NCBI RefSeq assembly: GCF_018320785.1 | Contig: NC_054873.1 | Coordinates: forward strand, 25,634,196-25,698,195 | From: Cheilinus undulatus | Lineage: Eukaryota > Chordata > Actinopteri > Labriformes > Labridae | Length of the DNA: 64,000 nucleotides | Reading direction: 5' to 3' | Part shown: piece after piece, positions 12,917 to 53,932 of the stretch | Layout of the letters: each line of letters starts with the position of its first letter | Position numbering within the stretch: the first letter of the stretch is position 1 | The notes under the pieces: generated by a model | The model's database searches: none | What the model saw: only the letters and a program-made list of their open reading frames with translations | What the model was told of the DNA's origin: nothing | Program-made: the position numbers and the translations under genes

Positions 12917-14410
12917 AAGGACTCATACATGAAGACATGCCCACACAAAGACATGAACATCCCTCAAGTCCCATTGCTAACACCATTCAAGACTTGATGT
13001 TCGTACAAACACAGTTCTCTCCTTTCATGATTCCCATGAGAAAGAAGAGAAACACAAATACACACCTGCACATATATCAACCCTCCTCAGTTCCATGGTG
13101 CCCATAAGTCAGAGATAATGCTGGATATGTGATGACCGTTTATGTTTATGGACAGTAGTGCTCATCTACGCTTCCAGCAAGAAGGTGATTTCACACTCAG
13201 AGGTTCACTGACTGAACTCAACTTGGATCGCTCTGTTTTTCATCACAAGCTTTTACCTTCCACTGTGGGAAACACCAGTCTAGTGTATAAAATAAATGCA
13301 AATATTGTTGATTATATTGTATAAGGTGTAGTTTAGTTCGTCACAAATAAGCGCATGCTGCTTTCTTGCTGAAGATCTTGCACATGTAGATCCAGCATCT
13401 GGACACAACCGAGAAATCTGACATCACACCTGTCTGAATTTTACTGTCACTGCTATCAAAGTGCCCTGCTATCATAAGCACTGACCTGATTACAGCCCTC
13501 AGTTTGTGTCCTCTGCAAAGCCTGCTGGGACTCGCACAGGTTTAACACCTTATCCTCAAAAATAATCTTTTATAATTTTAAAATGGGACTTGGGACTTGC
13601 TGTGTTTGGTCCCTAGCTGCCATTAAGCTAAACAGGTCTGCTTTATAGCACCAGTGGGCACCATGTTTTCTTAGTTTGAACTTTGAGCTTGTTTGTCTTT
13701 GTCTGTTCGGATGCTTGTGTGTTTGAGACCACAGAACTCGAACCTAAGTTATGTACACTTTGTTTGAGGACATACTTGTGTACTTTGTATGTGTGTAAAG
13801 CAGTGGCTCAGTGTGTGCGTTAGCTGCTGTGGAATGTTCTGGCTTATTAGAGTGATAGATATTCCTGCTTTGTGTTGGACTGCAGTGAGTGGAGTCAGTT
13901 AAAGAGGCAAAAAGAGAATGTTTATTTACTGAGAATCTCTCCCATGTAGACATTTTCCCCTCTACTCACCAGGTCTGAGAAATCCTCCTCTCTTGCAGGA
14001 AAACCACTGGGCCCGCACCAACCCTCTGTAATATACATAACCACCCATTGTAGAATTGTTAGCCAAGCATAGGTCCTATGACGTGTTACTATATTTCCAT
14101 CCCCATAGACCTGTAAATAAATACAGCCATAGTCCATAGGTGCAGTCAGAGTCTACAGCAGTGTCCTTTGTCTAGTCACATGATTTCTTACACAAGTAAG
14201 TAATGGCAGACAGTGCCAATATTAATGTTACGTTCACATGAAGAGAAGTGATGGAACCTCCGTAGACTGTTTACATGCACCTCTGTGACTCATTGTGTAT
14301 GTAATTTAGGCCACAGGGGGATAATATGTACACAACTAAAGGGGATCTGATAAAAGACATTATTGTTGATGCTTATGTTTGTCAAGATGATAATTAAACT
14401 GTCTAATAAA
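12917..14410 (+). other. dnaja2: dnaja2 3' UTR with alternative poly(A) signals
   Basis: After the stop codon there is no further coding exon on the plus strand up to the convergent gene. AATAAA hexamers occur at 13291-13296, 14116-14121 and 14405-14410, so a short and one or two long 3' UTRs are possible. Mammalian DNAJA2 also has a long 3' UTR. Small open frames here (for example 12901-13107 and 13142-13324) have no recognisable content. Confidence 0.6.
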
Positions 14411-14460
14411 CAGTCACTACAAGTTTGAGATCTGCCTTTTTCATATGCAAAATGTAACAT

Positions 14461-14466
14461 TTTATT
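14461..14466 (-). other. Poly(A) signal (AATAAA, minus strand) of the unrecognised gene
   Basis: TTTATT on the plus strand is AATAAA on the minus strand, 184 bp past the stop codon at 14650. It is the first such signal downstream of the gene and lies about 50 bp from the last dnaja2 poly(A) signal on the other strand, so the two genes end tail to tail. Confidence 0.55.
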
Positions 14467-14649
14467 TTTGTGGTTGTATAAACACAAAAAGGCTTGCATT
14501 GATTCCATTTCTGCAAGATTTTACTTGACACATCAAAATATGTATATGACAAATAACTGGAGAAGAAGTTGTGATTGGATGCTCCCTGTACTGAAGGATT
14601 ATAATCAATATTCATTTCTTTATCTTCAAATCCAAGCAGCTGAAGTTTC

Positions 14650-17600
14650 TCAGTCTGCCCCATCGTCCGTTTCTCTGCTGCGGAGAGCTACTGGACCCAG
14701 GAGTTCCTTAAATCCTGTCGTGTTTCTAAAAGATCAACAATGATAACTGAGGACTTTGTGGCCAAAGTAAGGTTTTTATTTTTGTTCAACTTTCAATCAC
14801 TGCCCCTTACCGCTCTCGTTTGGACTGCATTACGTAGGAGCGCTCTCTTCTTAGCTGCTCCAGACGCTCTTTGACTACTGTTTTTTGCTGGTTCTTATTG
14901 TCCTAAAAAAAAAAAAAAAAATTACAAAAGTAATAAAAGTTCAGCCACATTCCCTCAGTATTTTGTGTTTAACCTGTGGTAGATCTTGAGTGAGGTGTTT
15001 CAGCCTGTCCGTGTGTTTCAGGCCCAGTAGGTCCTCCTCTGCCTTTCTATTCTGAACGATGGAGAGACGCTCCTGAACCTGAAGGACAAGCACTGTGAGA
15101 CCATAATGCTACCACTACCTCTTTCTGCTTGTTCTCTTTACTCTTTTTTTTTTTTTTTACCCGAAGAAGTTGTCTCTCTCTGTCTCTCTGCTGCCTTTGT
15201 TCCACCTTTCTTTGCATGTCCACCAGGTTTCGCATTGTCCTTTCTCGCTCAACAGCTGAGACTTGTTCTCTTGCTCGCTCGTTCTCCATCAGCGAGGAAT
15301 CCTTCATTTCCTCCTTCACAGCAGGGCTACAATCAACCTTTACCAAAGGAAACAGCAGATGAGTAACACTTTGTAAGTGTGAAACTGTTCAGCACAAATC
15401 ATGAATGGCTGTTACATCAGACTCACTTGTGAATTAAAAGCAGCTTCTGGGTTTCTCAGGTCCCAAAGTTCTGACTCTATTTCAACGGGACATATTTCCA
15501 CCTCAACCTCTGCTCGTTCTACATTTGCTGCTTTATTGGTCAGTGAAGAGCTAAGGTCACCGCTAAGCTGCTCAATCATGGGAGTGTCAACTGAGACATG
15601 AGCCTGCAGGTCAAAGTGAGGAACAGCATTACCTTTCTCAAGTAATTCTCTCCTCAGAAGTCACCCAATTAGATTATAGAAGTTAAAAAATCAGATTTAT
15701 GACAATCATACAATGTTTAATAGATAAACAGAGTACCTGTGTGCTTGGAAAATTTGTGCAGTCTGGCTGGTACGGAGTGGTTCTCACCTTTTTGTCCCTT
15801 TCTCCTGAAGTCTCCTGGCTCTGTGATGTGTGTTCAATAATGTTGTTAATGTCTGTTGGTTGGACTTGGGTCTTCAAACAGCTGTCAGGATCCTGGCTCT
15901 GTCCATCTGTACCCTCTGCCTCACATTCAGTGTCATCATCTGGTGGTTTGCTCCAAGCCAGGGTGATCAAGGAGCCCTGTTTCTCAACACACTCGGTGCT
16001 CTTCTTTTCAGGGCCTTCATCTTTTTCCTGGGCTCGTCCTTCTGCAGTGAGACTCTGATGAGGTGTACTAGTTGTATCTGATACACACAAGATCTCCAAG
16101 TAAGGAAGGTCCTCCATGACAGCGCCACAACCTGAAGGAATGCAAAATGTTGCAAAAAGATATTATTAGTTGTGTTTTCAATGCAATAGCCTTTAGTTCT
16201 TGTTCATATTCCTTGTTTTATTTCTACTTGCATTTTCTGGTGTTGTATTTCTTAAGGCCACTAATGAGCTGTAATGACTGAATTACCCCTGAAGATAAAC
16301 AATCCACTTCTGATTCTGGTTTTGTCTGTGTGTGCATTACCTGTACAAACATCACGTTTGTCATCTGCAGCTTGAATAACATCTACGTCTCTGTTGCTTC
16401 CCCGGACTTGATCAGCTCTTGCTGACCCAGCAGACCCATCACTGTTTTGAACATCAACGGAGCCACTGCAGGACTGAGCTGTGATTTGCTGGTTGTTGCT
16501 ATTTTCAATGTTCAGATCAGACATGAGCCTAAAGCCTGTGTTAAGAGGGGCTTCAGAGATGAGGAGTTGAAGAGAGAAGCGCTGTGCTTGAAGCTGAGAG
16601 TTATACTCGTCTTGCAGAGCACGGACACGCTGTTGACTCTGACAGACAAACATTATTTTCAGAGATTAAACTGTAATGTTCTCGCTCTCATTTGTTCTGT
16701 TAAACATAAAGCAAAGATAAGATAAAGAAATATTTATAGATGTACAGATTGATTTATAGACATTGTTTTTGAAACAGCTCACTGTGAATCTGTCGTTTGT
16801 GTTTGACTCACTTCATCCATCAGCGCTGGCAGCACTGTCGACACCTGGACCTCCTGGAACTCCATCACCTGGACCAACAGGAGCAGGGAACAATATTCCA
16901 GCTGGTGTTTGGACCACATTTCAAAATTACTGCTCCTGTTGTTCATCTTGAGTTCAGACTGATACTGTGGCTGAGCATTTGCTTGCTTTGAGGTGGTTGG
17001 TGTCTCATTTTGTGTCTGCAGGTCTTTATAGATCTGTTTGAGCCTTTTCATATAACTGGTTCTTAGAGAAGACTGTTCAGGACTTTCTGCAGATCAAACA
17101 GCACACAGATAGATTCAGGAGGAAACTCACTTAAAAAAGAGATGCAGCTAAACATTGATTTATTTTCTTTTTGAGGCACTGTGCAACCTGATTCTTGTAA
17201 ATCCTCGAGGGAGACCCCGTGTAACATCTTGATCAGGTACTTCCTCTCCTGCTCCTGAGTCAGCACCAGCAGCTGCAGCACTGCCTGCTGGAACAGGAAC
17301 AAAGTTTTTGTTCTGCTGCAGATAAAACTGCTATGATGTTTTATTTCAGCCTACATTTGAGGGGAATCTCATGCATCATGCCATAACATTAATTATGAAT
17401 AATGTTATGGCATGATTGCCCATATTGCCTGTAATCAAATAAACATCACCTGCTGTGGTGATGCTGCGACGAGGTCACTTTTTGGCTCCTCCCCTCCGCC
17501 ATGTAGCCACAGGGCTGCCTGCTCTGCTCTGTATGGACTCCTCACTTGTGGCCTGCACAAATACATGATGCACATGAAGTATAAATTAAGAATCTTATAA

Positions 17601-20600
17601 AAGTGAGTGTCTTTTCAGTGCCGTTGCAGAAATGTTATTTTCTTTGTTTATGCTTCTCAGCTCACCATCCTTCCCAGGACTGCTGAGCTGCCATCAGGGC
17701 ATGGTATGATGAGTTTTCTCTCTGTCCTCGGAGAGTCGCCAACCGGATGTAAAGACATATCAGCCTAAGGTCATAGCTGTCCAGCCTAGAGAGCAAAGAT
17801 TGATAAAGATTCATCTGTTAAATCAACATGTTACAGACTTTGTTAGAGTGACTTAGGAGCCCATGTGTGTCAGACCAGATGAAAATGTAAATTCATGTGG
17901 ATCTGGATCGTATCCTCTCATTTCCATTTTCCTGACGTATAGACGTAACAGTTACTAACAATATTTGCATGTGATGTGTTTAAATCCTTTACCTCTTGCA
18001 CAGGACTGATAGTGTGTCCTTCTCTTGTTGTCGACATGTGTGCAGCTCACTTAGGAATGAAACAGCAGACCATGACTCTTCCCTGGACTCAGAGACGCTT
18101 TTTAAAGGTGTGCTTGGATTGGCCCTGCAGGTAAAACATTTGTTATTCTTTGCATCAGTCTGATGCTTATGTAGGAATATTGTTTATGGTCTTTACTTGA
18201 ATTATGAATTTGAACACAGTTTGGTATTGTTCATACAGAATTTCCAAACCAATAATAAAGAATTGCTTTTAACAAAAGAGGAAATGTACACACTTTAAGA
18301 CACTCTCGAACATTTCACTTCACTCCTGAAATTGATCTCTAACATTAACCTTTAACCTACCTGTATATCCTGAACGCTCCTGGTAGCTCAGCCAAACTGA
18401 GCATGTCTTTTGACTGCAAAGCCTCCTCAGCAAGACACTCCAGCTCTTCCTCTTCCTTTTGTTGTTGCCATACCGGCAGACTCTCCCAGACGCTCAGGGC
18501 TTTGGCATCACCAAAAAGAACGTGAAAGAACAGGATTTTCATACACTTGGACAAAAAACATTGTACCCGAATGCTGGTATTGTCCCTGTTAATTTTGTAC
18601 TTACTGTAGTGCTCCTGGAGCATTTCTGTGTAAAGCAGGTGGGTCACTACGTCATACTTCACTTCAATTAAGAGGAAGATTTCTGAGAGAGAGACACAGC
18701 CCCAGGCCTGACATCTCACTGGTAGGCTTTCCCTGGGTGTATAGGAGGGTAATATACTTTGGACTCCCTCTGATGCTAGTCTAAGAAGATAAAAACTGGC
18801 ATCAGGATTAAAGTAAAGAGGCTTGTGACATTTCATACCTATTCTACTTGGTTCTACAGAAGTTAAAAAAGGCAATATTCACTTGAAATAATTCTTAGTA
18901 ACTTTTGGTTGATGCATTTAAGGATATTGGTGCTGCTTTTATTATCTTAACTAATGTTAGTAATATTAGTTTGGTTCATGCATGACAGCCATTACACACT
19001 TAGTTCATCAAATTTAGGCATCCATTATCTACCAAGTGTTCTCAACTGGTCCATAGAACTGACCACCACTTCAGTAATGTGACCTGTGACCCAAATTTCT
19101 AAATTTTTAAAATTAATATACTAAAAAAATGTTGCAACATATGACTGAACATAGACATGCCAAAACTCAAAGGGGACATACATGCAAACATTTCATTTCC
19201 GTCTGTTTTGCTGTTATAATGTACATTTTGGTGGATTTTTTTTAAAGGTCTCAAGAAATCAAGTCATTATCAGAGGAGAACCAACCTATTTGAAGATATT
19301 TCCATCCAAGATAACAGAATACTTGAAACAAGATGTCAAGAAAACAATTAGAATTCACTCCTGGTCCAGTAAAACAGAGTAAAATAACGCATATAGACAC
19401 ATTTCGGCCTAGGAATTCTTTATATTTTGCCAACATCTTTTTTTCCCAGGAACCAGTGAACCACCCACTGAAAACAGCCCCACTACCCACTTTTGGGTCC
19501 TGACCCACCAGTTGAGAACCACTGATCTATACCAATTATGCCTTCTGCAGTAGTGGGAGGGGTGGGGGGTATCACCAGTCAGTCACAGGGCAACATAATA
19601 AAAACACCTGGCACACTTAACCTTTAGGCAATTTGAAGTCACCTGTTCATCTGACAAGCATATTTCTGAACTTGGAGAGGAAGCCCAAGTCACCAGTGTA
19701 GCCCAAACACAAACACATACGGAGAACATGCAAACTCCATACAGAGAGGCCCTGTCCGATGAGGATTTGAACTAGAAACCTTCTTGCAGCGAGGTAACAG
19801 CGCTAACCATTGCACCACTGTGCAGAAGTACAACATTTGGTGCCTTGCAGGAATACTGCTGTTTGACACTTGAAGCATTGTATATGCCATACAGAAAGTT
19901 GAAATGTGGCTCTAAGTAAGTTTGTTTATCCTTATCAGAGCATCATTTGATAAAGATGTCTTCACCTGTTTTGGGAGTTTATTAGAATACAACAAGGCAA
20001 CTAGGGACTCAATCCTGCACAGAAACACAGGTTCAACACTAAGGGTCTCTCTGTAATCTGTCAGTCAAGTATCAAAAACTGCTTGCAAAAAAGGAAGTTA
20101 AGTCAAGTTAGGTGCTCACCTTGCCCAGCATTGCCTGGCTGCCTTTTTCAGCCTCACCATAGCCCTCACACTCCCACACAGCTCTTTATTTCCCATCAGA
20201 CTCCCTCTCTGTGTATGGAAAGTACATGTAATGATGAACAGAGGGACAACCTTTAGGCTTGATAAAAACTGCCAGAACGAAATCACATACCTGTGGACTG
20301 TATCCACAAATAGTACCTGATTCTGACTCTGATTGGTTGTGAGCTTTTTTGAGAATATTTTGTTCTGTGCTGTGGTGAAATGAATTTTTCCTCAGAGGAT
20401 CAATTATAAATGGCTCGCCTGTCTCATAGAGAGAGTTGAGATTTCCTGCATTTAGGAGTTGGAGATCCCAGTAGAGCTGAAGATAATGAGACTGGCTTTT
20501 AGAAGTAAGGACAAATTAATGATTTAAGTTTCTCAAACATATATACCTCTCAATAATCGATACCTACCTTGTCTTTCTTTTCCCTCTCCCTTTCCATTTC

Positions 20601-20969
20601 TAGAAGAACATCCAACACATTTTCACCAACACAACACCAGCTATTGTCATCTCCTGCCAGCTGGGAACACACATACACAGGGATAAATGGCTGAATAAAG
20701 TGATGATTAAGGTTTTAATAGTATATGCTTTAAGTCTACCTTCCTCATTGCCACATGAGCTTCAGCAGTGTTGCAGGGAACATGAAACACTTTTTGGAAG
20801 AGGAGACTCACATCTTCATAGGAAAACTCAGCTCCGATAGTCAAACCAAGAGATCGGTACAGACCTGTGATAAAACCCTGAAGAAAATAAACAATATAAA
20901 GTTATTAGCTTTAGGAAACACATTTGTATCATTGTAGCCTTTAAGCTAAAAACATCTTACCTGCTCCAT
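14650..20969 (-). CDS. Unrecognised gene, about 1,000 codons, charged coiled-coil C-terminus
   Basis: I do not recognise this protein. Exons inferred from splice sites and phase: 20961-20969 (start MEQ, good Kozak), 20740-20877, 20568-20660, 20291-20476, 20120-20208, 19966-20014, about 18605-18780, 18361-18499, 17993-18124, 17666-17785, 17450-17552, 17131-17287, 16812-17086, 16341-16638, 15737-16131, 15427-15603, 15161-15337, 14974-15078, 14811-14902, 14650-14725. From 18499 down to the stop all phases agree; one junction (20014 to 18780) does not, so an exon may be missing there. The N-terminal third is mostly helical in look (DVLLEMEREREKKDK); the middle has AVLQLLVLTQEQERKYLIKM; then an acidic low-complexity stretch; the last 150 residues are Arg/Glu/Gln-rich coiled coil ending NTTGFKELLGPVALRSRE. 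A cytoskeletal or centrosomal/ciliary role is possible but is a guess. No signal peptide or membrane segment was seen. The start codon is tentative: the frame is open for some 20 codons upstream. Confidence 0.75.
17375..17416. repeat. Perfect 16-bp inverted repeat with 10-bp loop
   Basis: ATCATGCCATAACATT (17375-17390) is the exact reverse complement of AATGTTATGGCATGAT (17401-17416), separated by AATTATGAAT. It lies in the intron between exons 17450-17552 and 17131-17287 of the unrecognised minus-strand gene. Confidence 0.9.
19033..19524. mobile_element. Short hAT-like non-autonomous element
   Basis: Left end CAAGTGTTCTCAACTGG and right end CCAGTTGAGAACCACTG are imperfect inverted repeats of the common CAGTGGTTCTCAACTGG hAT terminus. 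Flanks ATCTACC and ATCTATACC resemble a decayed target duplication. It lies in the intron between exons at 19966 and 18780 of the unrecognised gene. No transposase coding is visible. Confidence 0.7.
19690..19840. repeat. Dispersed repeat fragment
   Basis: Contains GCGAGGTAACAGCGCTAACC followed by a TGCACCACTGTGCAG-type stretch, a dispersed segment I know from many fish genomes. It explains the 66-codon minus-strand open frame here, which should not be read as an exon. Confidence 0.5.
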
Positions 20970-21660
20970 GTTTTCATCCGTGTGGGCTGATGAATTATAC
21001 AGGATATCACTATAGTAACAGATATCCTCAAGACAACAGCTAGATCAAATTACCGGGCAACAGAAGTGAGAGTGTACCTGTCAAAGGGAGACAGAGGAGT
21101 GAAATGTGATACTAGACCATGTGACATGATGCGCTGGTGTGGAAAGTGTTGTGCAACATGTAACCAGAGAGAATTGTTGTCTGCCAATAAAATTAATCTG
21201 TTAACAGAAAAACTTTTTTATATGTGCCTTTTGTTTGATTACGGTTCCTGAGGAAGTTTTGATTGAACAATCATAAATGTCTTGTATCTATAAAGTAAAC
21301 AGTAAGGTACTTTAAGCTGTTTTAATGCCTCAGGGCCCAAGGCATTATGCTTTTTGGGTTGTTTGTCCATGTGTATAATTTTGGAGGTCAAAGGTCACAG
21401 GTAAAGGTCATTAGACCTCATGCTTACACTTATTTGAAAGATTTCTACAAATCATAATACCACAGAAACCATATCAGCCCCTTTTTTTAACCCACTCTGT
21501 ACTTCTTCTGTCCAGCAATTGTAGTTCTCTGAGGCATTTAACCGCCAGACAGAGGTTCTTGTTTTAGCTGAGAATAAATTTGCTAGTAAAGCTTAGCAGC
21601 CTCTGTTTACTGAGAGTAATTTCTCTGCAAAAGATGCCACATTAAATACTGAGTTTAAAC

Positions 21661-21921
21661 TAGGGTTGTCAAAATATTAATATTTTTAATCGCAACTAAC
21701 CTCAGGATTTCTGTAATTGTGATTGCATCCATTTTATAAATTACACTTTTTTGGCATTTTAGTTTTTTCAAAGGACTTGCTGCAGGAATACACTGACATG
21801 ACTTAACCAAGTGTGCTAAAAGACCCAATAAAGCATGAGCTTAATCACTAATTTGAAAATGAGTGCATTAACTGTGGACCTTGATTAATTGCAATTAATG
21901 TGATTAATCTTGACAGCCCAT
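21661..21921. mobile_element. hAT-like MITE (GGGTTGTCAA/TTGACAGCCC ends)
   Basis: About 260 bp running from TAGGGTTGTCAAAATATTAA to TTAATCTTGACAGCCCAT. The termini are inverted repeats (GGGTTGTCAA against GGGCTGTCAA) and the interior is rich in ATTAAT and AATCG words, as in a common fish MITE. Flanks GTTTAAAC and GTTAAAAC look like an 8-bp target duplication with one mismatch. Confidence 0.75.
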
Positions 21922-22164
21922 GTTAAAACCCAATTCTTACACATTTACATACCAAAACTGCATTGACATTATGTAATTAAAAAGGTAAAGTTACACACAT
22001 TTTTTCACAAATTCAGCTGACCTGCTTACACACAGTACGTACAACAGCTAAATAGTCCTAAGAACCAATAACATACCTCTCTCCAACACCCAAGAAAATT
22101 TTAAAGAAATTGTGAACCTGTTAAAAAGCATGTTACCAAGATCAAAATTGTATATTTAACAAAG

Positions 22165-22262
22165 GTGGATTGGAACTCATGACATTTACTCAAATTACTG
22201 TGATTGAGTACTTTCACTTTTTTGAGTATATTTTGAAATCAGTACTTTTAGTTCTACTTAAG
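22165..22262. repeat. Fragment of TACTCAAGTA-type hAT element
   Basis: Reads GGTGGATTGGAACTC, then GATTGAGTACTTTCACTTTT, then GTACTTTTAGTTCTACTTAA, similar to the end of the longer element at 27876-29700. It appears to be a solo end or truncated copy. Confidence 0.45.
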
Positions 22263-22318
22263 AACAAAGGAAATTAACCTTTAAACAGTGAATCAAATAA
22301 ACAAATATTAGTGAAAAG

Positions 22319-22779
22319 TTTATTTGTGCAATGGAGAACAAAGGAAAAAAGATAGCCTGAGACAATGTGGCCTACTGTAGTTTCAGTCACACACCACACA
22401 GTGCTGAAATAGGCCTTTACAGTAAAACAACATTTTTATAGCAAGTAATACTGTTGATGTCATGAAGAAAATGTGGACATTTTCACAAAAATGTGTAAAA
22501 CACAACAGAATCAATACCAGTGAAATAAAAACAACAAACCCCTGTCTAGTATAAATATCAGTGCTATATGTAACAATAACATAAAAAAAACAGTTAAAAG
22601 CAGTTTTTCCAATCAGTCCTTTGTTAAATCCACGGGTCACAGAGGTTGATGTGTTGAGATATTTTGCTGTTTCAGACTTGTTAAGCAAACATGTGTGCAG
22701 TCCTTCAGGAGACTGTTTATTATTAGTGCATGTGTGTTTTCCAGGGTGTAGGTAATTGTTCATAGGAGCAGTTCAAGCT
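22319..22779 (-). other. kcp: kcp 3' UTR with poly(A) signal
   Basis: The minus-strand hexamer AATAAA (plus 22319-22324) lies 455 bp beyond the kcp stop codon at 22780-22782. The 126-codon minus-strand open frame at 22383-22763 falls within this UTR and shows no known domain. Confidence 0.55.

Positions 22780-53932
<31,153 letters not shown>

Larger units (their letters stand above)
20970..22318. other. Intergenic stretch between the unrecognised gene and kcp
   Basis: No credible coding exon is visible between the putative start of the unrecognised gene and the 3' UTR of kcp. It contains a hAT-like MITE (21661-21921), a fragment of a TACTCAAGTA-type element (22165-22262), and probably the promoter and 5' UTR of the unrecognised gene next to 20970. 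Confidence 0.5.

Noticed and set aside
15699..16058. 119-codon plus-strand open frame
   Set aside because: It is the shadow of the 395-bp acidic exon of the minus-strand gene, which has proper splice sites and phase.
19690..19890. 66-codon frame considered as the missing exon of the unrecognised gene
   Set aside because: The DNA is a dispersed fish repeat (GCTAACCATTGCACCACTG), not gene-specific sequence.
22383..22763. 126-codon minus-strand open frame
   Set aside because: It lies wholly in the kcp 3' UTR, is A/T-rich, and shows no domain.
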